Assembly (NCBI GenBank): GCA_019925795.1
Contig: CM034311.1
Span: forward strand, 16,312,926 to 16,376,925
Direction of reading: 5' to 3'
Length of the DNA: 64,000 nt
Origin: Dendrobium chrysotoxum
Taxonomy: Eukaryota; Streptophyta; Magnoliopsida; Asparagales; Orchidaceae
Part shown: one piece after another, positions 15,316 to 51,208 of the stretch
How positions within the stretch are numbered: position 1 is the first letter of the stretch
How the letters are laid out: every line of letters begins with the position of its first letter
Notes under the pieces: model-generated
Told to the model about the DNA's origin: nothing
Seen by the model: the letters and a program-made list of their open reading frames with translations, nothing else
The model's database searches: none
Program-made: the position numbers and the translations under genes

Positions 15316-17791
15316 TTTTGTTTTTGGACAAAGTTTTAAATGTCAACCAAAATTTGTAATCCCTACAATGGAGCTTTGAACTTCTTCTTTAAAGTAGGTT
15401 AGTTATCTCCAATTTGTATGGATTGAATTTCAAAACGAAAAAGATATTTACCTATTTAAAATCTTCAACAATCTCCTCAATGGGGATGTAGTTATCATCA
15501 AAGTTTGATAGTATTATACCTCAAGCATTCAATGAATGGCTCTATACAACTCGGGCCTAATTGTGGGTTGACTTCCATAATTGCTACTTCTTCAATTCTT
15601 GAGCAAGTTAACTTTAAGATAGCTTTTTCATTAGAATGTCCCATCTTAGAGAGTAGATTGGAGAAATGATTTTTATCTTAAAGAATATGTTCAATTTTGA
15701 AGTACTCAAAACTTTCAATATCTTTACTTTGAACAAATATTTTTGAAGACCTTCCTCCCTTGCTTCATGCTGCCCATTGACTTGATTCACCATAATATGG
15801 GAGTAAAAATGTTGTTAAAGGCATTATACCTATCTAACTAATGCTTCATACTCAAGCTAATTATTTGTAATTTGAAAACTCGTTTTTACACCATGAGCGA
15901 GTATTATTCCTATTGAACTCATTAGAAAAATTCTAATGCCAACTCCTTATATCCCAGAGGCCCAACCAACATAAGGAGTCCATATTAGGCCTTCCTGTAC
16001 CATCTTATCTTCCTAGGCACTTGTATACTAAAGTTAGCCAAGAAGTCTACTAATGCCTTTCACCTTGATGGCGGTCCTTAGTGTACATACGATTTGGCAT
16101 TTGTTGAGTTTTATAGTCCATTTGAGAAGCCTCATAGAGTGATATGACTTCACTAGAATTGACTTCAATGGATGATCTTTGATAACTTATATGGAGTAAG
16201 CTTGAAAATACAATTGATTTTGTCGTGTAATAATAATTAAAGCCAATGCGAGTTTTATTATGAGTGGATAACATAAATCAACCATGCATAGAATTTAATG
16301 GATAAAATATAGTATCCAATGCTTCTTACCTTCTTCTCAAATGAGGACCAAGCTTATTGCCTCCTCGCCGATTCCAAGATATATACTTCCTAGGCGACAA
16401 ACTTTGAAGTAAAAATGACAAATATAAAAGTGACTTCATCTGTTGAAAAAGTTTTTTCACATTATTTATTTCATAAGAAATGCTTAGTACTTCTTATAAC
16501 ATTAAAGAATTGAGAGCACTTGTTGCTTGATTTTGATATGAACTTGTTAAATCTGGTAGTTCTCCTAGTCAACCTATATAAATCATTTGCATTATTAAGA
16601 GCGGCCATTTCAAGAATTGCTTTCACCATCTCTGGATTCATTTTTATATCTATTGTAGTAAACATGAAACCCAAGAACATGTTAGATCCTTCTCCATTGA
16701 TACATTTTAAGGGATTGAGCATTATATTATACTATTTCAGAGTTGAAAAAATTTTCTTCATGTCAAGAATATGTTTTTCTTTGGGTTTTGATTTTAGTTA
16801 ATAGATCATCAATATACACTTCTACATGCTAACCTTTTTTGTCTCAAAAGATATAATCCATTATTAAGTGATATGTGGCAATTTATTTTTTTAAGTTAAA
16901 TGGCATTACATTATGATATTATAATGAAAGTCATCTTCCCACAATCTATAGAACATATTCTAATTTGATGATATCCTAAAAAGCATCTAGAAAGCTCGTT
17001 ATTAGATAACCATTAGTAAAGTCGACAAGAGCTTTAATCTTTGGAAGTGGATAGCTATTCTTCAAGTATTTCAAGTTTAAATTGGTAAATTCAATGTGCA
17101 TTCATCATTTTCCATTCAAATTATACGCCATTATGACATAAGAAATCCACTTCAGATGTTAAACTTTCTTGATGAACTTAGCCTCAAGGAGTTTATGAAC
17201 TTCACTATAGATTGGCTCAACTAAAATTATTATGGTTAGCTAGCATTATCTTCTTATCAATGTTAAGCATGTGTCAAGAAATACTTATATCAATGACTGA
17301 CATTTCATTAGCTGAAAAAGGCAAATCCATCATCATTTGCTCTAAGGATAACAAATAACTTGACTTTCTTTGCTTATTAAAAGTTATGCTTGTTCAAAAT
17401 TTATGGCTCTAATTATTTTCAACAATCTCCAATACGAAATCCCTTTGAACATCTTATTCGAGAACATTTCTCACAACATTTATATAACATGCTCTAAACT
17501 GCAGCAAGTTGCCTCTTACCATTACATAACGTCCTGCCAGAATTTTATGGTGATAAGATATGTATTGATAATTGCCAAACAAGTCTAAAGTAACAATGGT
17601 CAGCCATTGATGGAATTATATGTCTCAGTGTATTTAATGTTATTAAGCAATCCATCAGAGTGAATTGTCTTATACATGCTCCCCAAGTGATCAATGGCAT
17701 AATTACTCTTGTTTCTCGCCACTCCTAGAAAATCTAAAGAGAGACCCAAAAATTGGCTCTGTGCAAGAAGTGCCCAAATTCATCTTCTCAT
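15316..17791 (-). pseudogene. Tat-lineage Gypsy pol remnant (reverse transcriptase and RNase H)
   Basis: On the minus strand, reverse transcriptase text runs from about 17210 to 16480. It includes NSYPLPKIKALVDF, SFLDAF, VMPFNLKK, VEVYIDDLL (an intact YIDD active-site box near 16820) and NPEMVKAILEMAALNNANDL..RLT. The thumb block FISKSSNKCSQFF is at about 16560-16520. RNase H text follows from about 16045 to 15480 (ADFLANF, then degenerate). Many stops and frameshifts show it is dead. It continues beyond the solo LTR at 17792-19488 into 19489-19897. Confidence 0.8.
17787..17791. repeat. TSD CTCAT, left copy of solo Copia LTR B
   Basis: The 5 bp ctcat here is repeated exactly at 19489-19493 on the other side of the LTR, which is the usual footprint of LTR-retrotransposon integration. 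Confidence 0.9.
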
Positions 17792-18178
17792 TGAAAGTTC
17801 GATAGGGATGTTAAGCCCTAGTGAACTAGTCCTGAGGCTAACCAAGAGGGGGGGTGAATTGGTTATTTAAAAATTTCACGATAACAATGAAAATCTTTTT
17901 ATAACGTGCAGCGGAAACGAATTAAAATAATGATAAAAAGATCAACCACAGATATTCATCCAAGCAGTTAATATCAGAAAAGTAAAGTGCAAAACTGAAT
18001 CAGAAAAGCAAACCAGATTTTATAGTGGTTCGATCAACTTGACCTACGTCCACTCCCCGGAGCCTCCCCTCCGGGTATTGCACTAAACAAAAGTGTCTCT
18101 CCTTTTGCTCCCACAGCAAGGCGGAGAAGCCTGTACAAAAACCTCCTTTTCACCACACGGTGAGGCAGAGAACCCGAC

Positions 18179-18302
18179 CTCCTTTCGCTTCCTCCTGAAG
18201 CAGGCAGAGAACCTTCGAACTCCTTTCGCTTCCTCCTGAAGCAGGCAGAGAACCTTCGAACTCCTTTTGCTTCCACCTGAAGCGGGCAGAGAACCCCGGA
18301 TC
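18179..18302. repeat. 41-bp minisatellite in Copia LTR, 3 copies
   Basis: Units start at 18179, 18220 and 18261, each reading CTCCTTT(C/T)GCTTCC, CTGAAGC, GGGCAGAGAACC or close variants. The same unit occurs in the other three LTR copies in different number. Its minus-strand translation gives false proteins rich in 'LPASGGSER'. Confidence 0.9.
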
Positions 18303-18555
18303 TTCTTGCGAACGATCCTCCCACGACGAACACCGACTAGACGAAAGATGACGAGCGGAGAAGACGACTCTGATCCGTGCTCGGAGAAACCTTAGTGAAT
18401 CCCTCACTAACTCCCCCTCACAAGATCTTCTCTCTCTCTCCCAACTCTCTCTCTCTAGGGTTTCTCAGGGAAGGAAGGCAGCAAAAGATTTTTCCAAAAA
18501 TTGGAAAAAGTTCTTTTAAAGGAGGGCTTAAAATTTGCCCTAAATCTCAACTGGT

Positions 18556-19235
18556 CGGCCAAGATCATCCAGGATGATCGGTAGATCGTCCTGTACGATC
18601 AGTTCAAATTCAGTTGTTTCTGCCTGGACAATCTGGCTCTTCTGGACGATCAGCAGAAAAAATTGTTCATATTGTCCCGTACGATCCTGCGATCGTCCGG
18701 GACGATTAGTGCAAATTGAGGGAAATCGTCCAGAAGACAGTTCGGGTCGTCCAGAGAAATCTGTGCTGGACGACCAAAAAATGACTTGATCGTCCCGGAC
18801 GATAGGGTCATCGTCTGGTACGATTAGTTCAAAAAGGCCCCAAATCGTCGTGAACACAGTTCGGGTCGTACAGCTGAAATGCACTAAACGATCATGATCG
18901 TCCGGGATGATCCTGCGATCGTCCAGGACGATATGATCGTATCAACCAAAAATAAATTGCTTTTCTTAATTACCAGATTAAATTAGGTATGATTGTACTG
19001 GATCGTCCGGGACGATACACGTATCGTACGGGACGATCAGACCAAGTATCTAAAAATAAGAACTTGCCTAACTTGATCTGGCGACTGAGAATTTTTTATT
19101 TGGGCATATCGTCCCGTACGATCCAGAGATCGTCCAGGACGATCTGCTCAATCAGACCCTCTTAACTTAGTCGCCCTAATTAGGGTTTCTATTTTGGCTG
19201 GAACGTCCAGGACGATGTGAAAATCGTCCAGGACG
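18556..19235. repeat. Array of ATCGTCC-N-GGACGAT palindromes in Copia LTR B
   Basis: About ten perfect or near-perfect copies of a 15-17-bp palindrome, GATCGTCC(A/G/C)GGACGAT, are spread over 680 bp, with half-sites between them. The same array occurs at equivalent places in the other LTR copies. Each copy contains two CG dinucleotides and can pair with itself or with any other. Function is unknown; see findings. Confidence 0.9.
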
Positions 19236-19488
19236 ATCTGAATAAAATTTTAACAGAAACTTTAATTCACTCAATCTCTCTCCCTGAGTGTGTGTGTGCA
19301 AGGTTACTTAGCTAGGGAATCAGTTACATTACAATTGACTCAATAAAAAGAAAAATCATACATTTGACACACTTGGACCCGATCTTGAGTTGGCTTGAGT
19401 GGCTCGCGGTCTTTTGTGCCTGAAACAGATTAGCCAAGCAAAACACACTGAAAACATATTTGTCATCATCAAAACCAGATTTGCAACA

Positions 19489-19897
19489 CTCATAAGCACT
19501 TCTAAAAATAATATTCATTGAACTCTTAATGTCTATTAGGATAATACCATTTTGATATTTTAAAAAATGTTTCATTATGAAAATTGCTTCATTGTACAGA
19601 TACTCATTTGTTGGCCGATCAACTTTGTGATGTGTGACACTTCAACAATAGATGCCCTAGAAGTACTCATTGAGTTCACATCTCTTAACCGAAGTCATTT
19701 AAGGCTCACTTAGTGAGATGCCTCTTCTCCTGCTTCCCTATGTATAATTAGAACCACTTAGTGAAATGAATCACTTACACTCATAATGGTTTATTTCATG
19801 CTTCTTCCATAAGTGCCTTCATTAATCTCTTACCTACATAAAAATGGATAAATTCTTTTAACTTACCATCCTTTTTTAAGTCCTCCTCCAAACTCGT
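19489..19897 (-). pseudogene. Tat-lineage Gypsy protease remnant
   Basis: A minus-strand open frame (19575-19324) contains ILIDIKSSMNIIF, which aligns with the LVDTGSSADILF protease motif of Tat-type Gypsy elements with the catalytic Asp kept but Thr-Gly lost. It continues the element interrupted by the solo LTR at 17792-19488. The right part of the frame runs into the LTR. Non-functional. Confidence 0.55.
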
Positions 19898-19933
19898 TGT
19901 AATACCACAAGACCCTCCAGCATGTGCATCATT

Positions 19934-19968
<35 letters not shown>

Positions 19969-21984
19969 AAAAATGCTTGCATGCTTAAAAATTCAGGTGG
20001 GAGCACAATACAAGAGAGTGTAGTGGCACTGCCATCTCTGATTGGAAGTATTCGGTCTTGCAAACACTGCGACACTAATCCCTCTATTCTATAGTAAATT
20101 TTGGGGGAGTGTTACGGCGCTAGTGCTTTGAGCACTGCAGAGCTGGGTCAAAAAATTTATATTTTCAATATTTAATTCCACTATCTAATTTAAGTAACCC
20201 CTAAGCCCATTCCCTCCCAATTTGTATGCCTTTGCTAGTGAGAAAAGAAGGAGAGGAGGGGAGAAAGGAGGAGAAAGGAGAGAGAAAGCAAAGTTCATAT
20301 TAGTATTTTCATCTCTCAAGTTACAAAATTTATTTTGATCATTGTAGTTGACCTTAATCTTATCTCAATTTTTAATAATAATTTTAGTTCTTATCTATTT
20401 TCTTTCTCCTAAAAAGGATAAAAATATTGTATCTCACAATCTAGCCAATTTTCATCGTGTAACATTTGGCATGTTAAATATATGATTATTTTGCACTTTT
20501 TTATTAGATAATCTTACATTTTTCACTAGTTAGTTTAGAAATGCATTCCATAAATTTCAATGAGTATACAGATTTTAATAAAAATTGTTACGGTTGATAA
20601 AAAGCCTCTAAATGTTAACAAGAATATTGCCTATGAATATTATGAATAATTGATTTCTATGCATAATGTGATCCCCATGAACCCCACCGTAATAGTGTGT
20701 TAGTGATATGCATATACATTGTAATAAATTATCAATAATGCATAAATGACATGAAACATGTGTAATGATTAGAGTTGGTGTCATTAATATAAAATATATG
20801 TAGTCTAATGTATGTATGTAAGAAAGGCTAGTTTAATATGATTCAAGTTAGTGGAGATATGTCCCTATAAATGAGTGGAAGCTAATGATTTTTTTGTAAT
20901 AGTGGGTTAGTGGTGTGAACCCATCCATGATATGTGGAGAGATAATGACATATGACATGATACGAAAATGATTATCATTGGGTTGTGGCTGACAACTCGC
21001 GTGTACGATGCCACCTAACTATATGATATGATGTCTTACCTTGATATGGCTGGTATAGCAAAAACACCATAAAATGAGCTAGATATCCTAACTTGCATAT
21101 TATAGTATATAAATATGAATGTATGGTTTTTTTAAATGTTAGTGATATGAATTGATATCGTAACTAATAATACATAATGCTAACACCTAAAAGGAATATG
21201 CATGGGATACATTATTTCATATAAGACTCACATGATCATTTAACTATAGTATATTACATGCATGGTGAAGTACATGAATTGTATAGTATCACATGATGTG
21301 AATAGCGGTAATTTTGACATACATCATAATGTTAAATTTGATAACATAAGAATAATTCCATGTACATAATAAAATAATACAAAGAGTTTAGTAAAGTAAG
21401 TATGCACGTACTATGATATAAATAATCATCTTTAATATATATAATAATCGATCTTGTAGCTTTTTAAATGAAATTATTTGTAATGATTACATTGTGTTTG
21501 TCATGGATATGCATAAACATATTTTTCACATGAATGATAAGCATGCATATTATTTAATTGCCTTGTATTGATACAATGGTAGGTTTTGATGACCTGCTTG
21601 ATTGTTAGCTCATTATTTAGTTTCTATGTTTAAGGAAAGGGAAAGGAGTTAAGAGTAGTGAGATAGCTGATTTGATAGTTGATTTTTTTATTTATATTAT
21701 AGATTATTTTTGTAATCATGATAACTATATTTTTATAAAGAGTATTACAAATGTATGATCTGTGTAAATGATTATCTTTGATATGAAAAATGTATATGTT
21801 TCAAGAATTGATACTAAGTTTATATATGATGTTTCCACTTGGCTTTTGTATATAAATGGACTTAGTAGCTCTGTGTGCTAATTAAAAGAAAAAAAAATTC
21901 CTATCAAAATAGATCTTAGGGTTGATCACCAAAATTTTTTATAACCTATTACTATTACAGCTTATATCAGGTTGGGTCTTGACA
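19898..21984 (+). mobile_element. Solo Gypsy-type LTR, 2.1 kb
   Basis: It starts TGTAATACCACAAGACCC and ends GGGTCTTGACA, so the ends are inverted copies of each other (CAAGACCC and GGGTCTTG) as in LTR termini. Flanks CTCGT (19893-19897) and CTCTT (21985-21989) match in 4 of 5 bases, consistent with an aged TSD. No internal region or partner LTR adjoins, so it is a solo LTR. It contains a (TA)n tract at 19936-19965. It interrupts the Tat element between protease and gag. Confidence 0.75.
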
Positions 21985-23297
21985 CTCTTGATGTATCGAC
22001 ATTCTTCAGTATCATGGGCATAATCTCAATGGTATGCATATTATTTTGATTGATCATGGAAGTGCCTTCCCTCCCTGATTGACATTGGTCTTTTGATAAT
22101 TTTTTTATTCCTAACGTCCTTAATAAGCTCAATCATGGAGACTCTTAGTGGATTTATAGTCAACAATTTACAAATTTGAGGTCACAATGACCTCTTTTTG
22201 TGACGATCATCTTGTCACTTTTCATTTCACACTTGCTCGTCAAATGAACAAGTTCATTAGGAGTGTGCATTTCTCCTTTAATCATTTTAAAATCTACTTT
22301 CAAACCCCTAACTCATGGGTGACTTCTCTAATCCCTAAGAAATTGCTAAAATTTTCCTCTCATGTAGTGCTTCTCCTTTCTCCTTGTTGCTTCTACTGAG
22401 TTGGCCTCAGTATTATACTCCTCTATATTGACATATTTGTTGGCAAATTACAATAATGCAGCTAAAGTTTTTGTTTGTTGCAAGTCGAGCGCTTATTAGA
22501 AATGTCCTTACCATAGACCGACCATGTATTAGAGTGGCTCGGGCTAAATTCAACTCTAAATACTTCACATAAAGCATCCTGTTTTAGAATCGAGTAATGA
22601 AACTCCTCAATAAATCATTTACCTTCTGCCTCATTTACAATAAAGCTGTGAATTTTTTAGAGGCCTTCATGCACTAACAAACTAGGTGATAAACATTCTC
22701 TTGAATTCAACAAATAAAGTGATCACTCCAAGTAGAAAGGTGATTCCTTAAATGTAGTAAAATATAGTCCACATTTTAATGCATTGCTAATATAAAATAA
22801 TGAAATGAAATATTTGAAATAGGTGACATAGTCGGCCATATTCATTTTCCCCTTATACGAGTCCAGATGAGGTATCTTGAACTTTGCCAATGGTCTCACT
22901 TAAGTAATATTCCTTAAAAAGCATTTATTAACTATCACTTTATTTTCTCAACACGCCTTTCTTCCCACTAAAAGATAGATGTTGACTCCTAAATGTAATG
23001 GATATTACATCCCATTAGCTATTACAGTGGAAGTCAATGCTTAGTCTCCAAAAAGTTTTCTCATCACAATAGAATCAAAAGATCGTGTTGTCAACTCGAA
23101 CCTAGGAGTGCCCTATGAAATTCATTCTAGTACTTCTTGTATCATTAGTGTCATCCCCTCTTCAAATTATGCAAGTTGTCTTAGAGTGACAAATTCTTAT
23201 TTATTCTTTATGTTCATTAATTCTTTTGTCGTTGTGTTGCAGCTATAGTTCTTGAAGTTTTCCTCTAATCTTTGGCATGCTCCACACGACACTTTTT
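21985..23297 (-). pseudogene. Tat-lineage Gypsy gag remnant
   Basis: Minus-strand text next to the solo LTR reads YAYH..YAHDTEECRYIK, the C-terminal gag pattern of Tat elements. The region up to about 23240 fits a decayed gag body, with many stops. Near 23283 'ccacacgacac' resembles the mirror of the GTCGTCTGTGG-type start of Tat internal regions, so the 5' LTR should lie just to the right. The frame at 22187-22399 on the plus strand is chance. Confidence 0.5.
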
Positions 23298-23890
23298 TGG
23301 ATATTAAATCTAGAATTATCCATGAATCATATCAAACTTGGCTAAGAGTTATGAATATAAAAAACATAGATAAATGGAGAGAGAAAGAAAGAACTGTAGA
23401 ATAAGATGCTATGAGATTTTACTAAAATAAACTTGTGAATAGAAAATCGTGTAAACTGAGCTTATCCTCTAACCTCCTATTTATATATTTGAATTGGAGC
23501 TTGAACATACAAAATTAACAACATACATAACTATACAAAAAATAAGAAAAATAGTAGTGTAGCCTAATTTTCGTAATGAAATATGATCACAAAGTCACAA
23601 GAATATCTATCTTGTAGAGGTTATTTGTCGAGATAATAACAAGTTGCTGACTTAGCATGTATGAATAGATAAATAGTCTATCAATAGTTTATCATATGAA
23701 AAAATTCATCCACTTGAAGAATCAATAGGGTCTGCTTGATAAGTCGTACTCACCTACTCGGGATGAAATCATAGGTTGTAATCACCTGCTTGATATAAAT
23801 TCATTTGTAGACTTGACGAGTATCTTTTGATCTAAAAATGAGTTGACTTAACTTGAACGGAGCTAATATGATTGGAATCAAGCAGACTTA
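23298..23890 (-). mobile_element. Probable 5' LTR remnant of the upstream Tat element
   Basis: It follows the putative primer-binding region and contains, on the minus strand, CAAATATATAAATAGGAGG (23478-23496), a TATA-like box as in LTR promoters. The right boundary is a guess. If correct, this LTR ends about 0.5 kb upstream of the dioxygenase start and points away from it. Confidence 0.35.
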
Positions 23891-24391
23891 ATTTGAACCC
23901 CTTCGAGTTGACTTAAAACTCACTTTTTAAAAATAATTAGTTATACAATTAAAATTTACTTAGAGCTTTCAAATTTATATTAAAATGATTACTTTTATAT
24001 GATACCATAAATCATAATAATCTTAATCTAAATATGAAAATTTTAATTTATATTATAATAATAAATACGGCATATTTTTTTTCTTAAAAATTTTTAATCC
24101 CCACTTGTTCCGTTGTCAGGGATTTCCCATTCGATAATCACATAATCTAATTTTTCCAAAAAAAAAAATTTACGTAATCTAATCCCGTGAGACCGACCGT
24201 TTTAGTCCCGACCGTACAATATACAAATGTCCCTTCCCATCTCAATCCTTCCCGACGATCGGCTCTGCCCTTAATTTCCCCAAAAAAATCCTTCCCGACA
24301 ACGTCGCGTGCGACAAAACCACCACACTCGATCTCCAGCCTCTACTCATACGTCTCCTACCATTTTCAACTCTTCATAACTAAATTTCGAT

Positions 24392-48349
<23,958 letters not shown>

Positions 48350-49851
48350 TGGATGAAAGAAATCTGGATTTTGAATGAATTGAGTGATTAAAGGCTTACA
48401 TTTGTTTTCATTTGATTAGTCATCTTTATTTTTGTGTTGTACTAATTTGAGATTATGATTTGGTATGTTGCAGATGCTTTTATGATTTAATAGTGTAATG
48501 AGAAATTATGATGCTTGAACACTCTCTTTCTTAAGTTATCAACTGAGCACTTGATTTTGGATTCTTTAGTGAAAAGTTAGTTTCTTTTTTAATGGAATTT
48601 TGTGTGGATTCAAGCATGAGTAGATTTTATGGATCACTTATTTTATTAGGGCTTTATGTAAGGATGCTTAATTGGTCATTAGCATATTAAGACCTAGACT
48701 GACAAAAAAGGTGAACTCAACTTTAAAGACAAGGTGACATAGATGTAGGGTGAGAAGTCTTGCATTACTAGAAATGTTGACAAAAAGGTAAACTCAACAA
48801 GTACTATTAGGCTATACCTAAAATATCATTGATGTTCCCCTTGAAAGATGTCTCTGGATTACGATAGACAATTTATCATCACATATCAATACATTCTATT
48901 AACTCATAGCTCAACAAATAGACTAAAAAAGATTTATTTTAATTTTTGGATCCATATCTCCTGTAGGATTAAGAACATGTAGTTAATTATCTCCGTAGTA
49001 CTAGTATTTAACAAACTCTAAAAGAAGGCCGTTGAAAAAATATGCAAAATTGGGTTTAAAAAGATTTAATTGTAGCAATCTACATAGGTGATGCAGAATA
49101 AATTATGTAATGTATGCTAAAAGGAAATGAAATCTAAGGACTTTATAATCTAAGCAATTATGGATGCTTGAGTTTAGTGAAAGCCTCTCATTACTTGAAC
49201 TTAATTGGATAAAATAAGGTAGAATGTGATTTATATTTTAAGATTGAATATTTTGTATTTCATATGATTTCTTTTAGAAATCAAGGCTTATAATGCCACT
49301 TTAACTTTCGAGATTGTTTGAAAAAACAAAAGGAGGGTCTTACTACACCCAGATAGAACTTACATATACCACCAAGGGGATAGATGCCTATTAAAGGATT
49401 ACATTTTTAATCATTGATTATGATTGCTTGACACTTTGATTTTATTTTCTCTCGCAATAGATATAAGGTCTCAATGCAAGAAAAGATAGTTGTTGTTTAG
49501 GAAAAATAGAACTTATCCAAAAACATTTGGAATTACTATATCTATTTGGTAATACCTAAATACATATGTGGGTATGATATTCTCAGGTTTATGCAATTTT
49601 ACTTTAATTTACTAGATTTCATATTTTGAGAATAATAGTATATTTGGCAATTTAGGTTTGTAGATAAGTATGCTTCAACTAAGTTTTTTGCTAATAACCC
49701 ACATTGTTATATATTTGATCAATTATCAATACACCTTAAATTGCTCATAAAAAAAGAGGTTCATTGAATTTTGAAAAGATTGAACAAGAGAGCAAACATA
49801 GCTTTTATCTTGCAAAAAATTACCTTTTGTTGATTTTAATCGATTGATTTA
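48350..49851. other. 3' flank of the gene, no further gene
   Basis: AT-rich sequence, first part probably 3' UTR. No coding domain or repeat boundary was recognised. Confidence 0.5.
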
Positions 49852-49969
49852 GGTTTTGTTTGGGACGGCATTTTTACTCTCTTAAAGCAGCATTTTAGTA
49901 CAAAAAATAAAATTTTTGTACTAAAAGCTGCTTTAAGAAGAGCTAAAAAAAATCGTCTCAGACAAAACC
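49852..49969. mobile_element. Tourist-like (PIF/Harbinger) MITE, 118 bp
   Basis: Terminal inverted repeats GGTTTTGT and ACAAAACC, extending imperfectly through GGGACG and CGTCTCAGAC. The middle is also palindromic (TAGTACAAAAAT and ATTTTTGTACTA). It is flanked by the 3-bp duplication TTA on both sides (49849-49851 and 49970-49972), the target preference of PIF/Harbinger elements. Confidence 0.75.
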
Positions 49970-49972
49970 TTA

Positions 49973-50676
49973 GTGGTAGAAGCTTTACCACTAAAAGCTA
50001 AATGGTTAACTAGTAGTTCCAAGTCATTAAAAAACAAATAGAAAAAGCAATTAACAAGAAAGTTGCCTGACAAAAAATAAAGAAAAGCAAGCAAACATCT
50101 CTTACTTTCACTCAATGTTCAAATTTGTGGTTGGGCTATGATTAATACGCCTAGAAAAAACAAAATAGAAGCAGTTAGGCTCATTAATTAATTACAACAT
50201 AGAAAATATGGGGTCAAATGATACACACCAGAAAATCCACTTTATCAAATATACTTCTTGTTGCACAGTTGAATTGAAATTTTTTAAAATTAAATTTAGG
50301 AACATTTAAATATCTATTTTCGCAAACTTACGAGACAAAACTAATAATAATAAAAGTGATTCAATCTGACTCCAAATGAGCCTAAATCAAGCACCTGAAA
50401 TGTTATTTAAAATTTTGTGATATTAATTGAAGGACCAAACCAACTTTAAATCTTGCATACTTATACTCAAATCAAGCATCTCAGTAAGAGAAATTTAATG
50501 AGCCCTTGGTAACTCAATTTCGAGGACATTAAGTAACTCAAAAGATGAATAAATGATCTATAATCAAGAGAATCAATATGGACAACCTTATAGTGTATTT
50601 TAGGATTTTAATTAAATTTGCTAAAATGCTACTCTAAAAATCTATAAATTGACCTCATATTTTTCACATGAATGGA
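49973..50676. other. Intergenic AT-rich DNA
   Basis: No gene or repeat structure recognised. The short minus-strand frame 50115-49933 overlaps the MITE edge and is chance. Confidence 0.5.
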
Positions 50677-51208
50677 GGATTGAACCTTCACTTGAAATTA
50701 GAGAGACTTTGTAGATCTAAAGAACTCTTGAGCACCACCTGACATTTGACAATGACGATAACTACCAACAACCATAGTTGTCAAAACACTATCGTTCATC
50801 CGTCACCGCCCATCTATCATAGCCCAATCACTTTCACCCAAATATCATCGCTCGATTTCCATTCTTGATTTTTATATTTTGGGTTTCATCACCTAACCAC
50901 TATCGTCCAACCATTAATACTTAATTTTTATTTTTTTATGGGGGATTGAACCTTCACGTGAAATTAGAGAGACTTTGTAAATCTAAAGTACTCTTGAGCA
51001 CCACTTGACATTTGACAACGATGATAACTGCCAATAACCATAGTTGTCAAAATGCTATCGTTCATCCTTCACCGCCCATCTATCATAGCCCAATCACTTT
51101 CACCCAAATATCATCGCTCGATTTCCATTCTTGATTTTTATATTATAGGTTTCATCGCCCAACCACTATAGCCTAACCATTAATACTTAATTTTGTATTT
51201 TTTTAAAG
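50677..51208. repeat. 266-bp tandem duplication
   Basis: GGATTGAACCTTCAC starts both units, at 50677 and 50943. The units agree closely throughout, including a stretch at 50775-50870 and 51041-51140 (ATCACTTTCACCCAAATATC) that is unchanged. No coding potential. The few differences suggest a fairly recent event. Confidence 0.92.

Larger units (their letters stand above)
17792..19488 (-). mobile_element. Solo Copia LTR, copy B, with perfect TSD
   Basis: A 1697-bp LTR starts TGAAAGTT and ends GCAACA, flanked by a perfect 5-bp CTCAT duplication and with no internal domain attached. It therefore arose by recombination between the two LTRs of a full element. It is inserted in the dead Tat Gypsy, between its reverse transcriptase and protease remnants. 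It carries a 41-bp minisatellite (18179-18302) and about ten ATCGTCC-N-GGACGAT palindromes (18560-19240). The small open frames inside (18034-18884) come from these repeats. Confidence 0.93.

Noticed and set aside
18556..19235. CRISPR-like array of short palindromic repeats
   Set aside because: The palindromes have irregular spacing, no unique spacers of equal length and no cas genes, and they sit in a plant LTR that is present four times.
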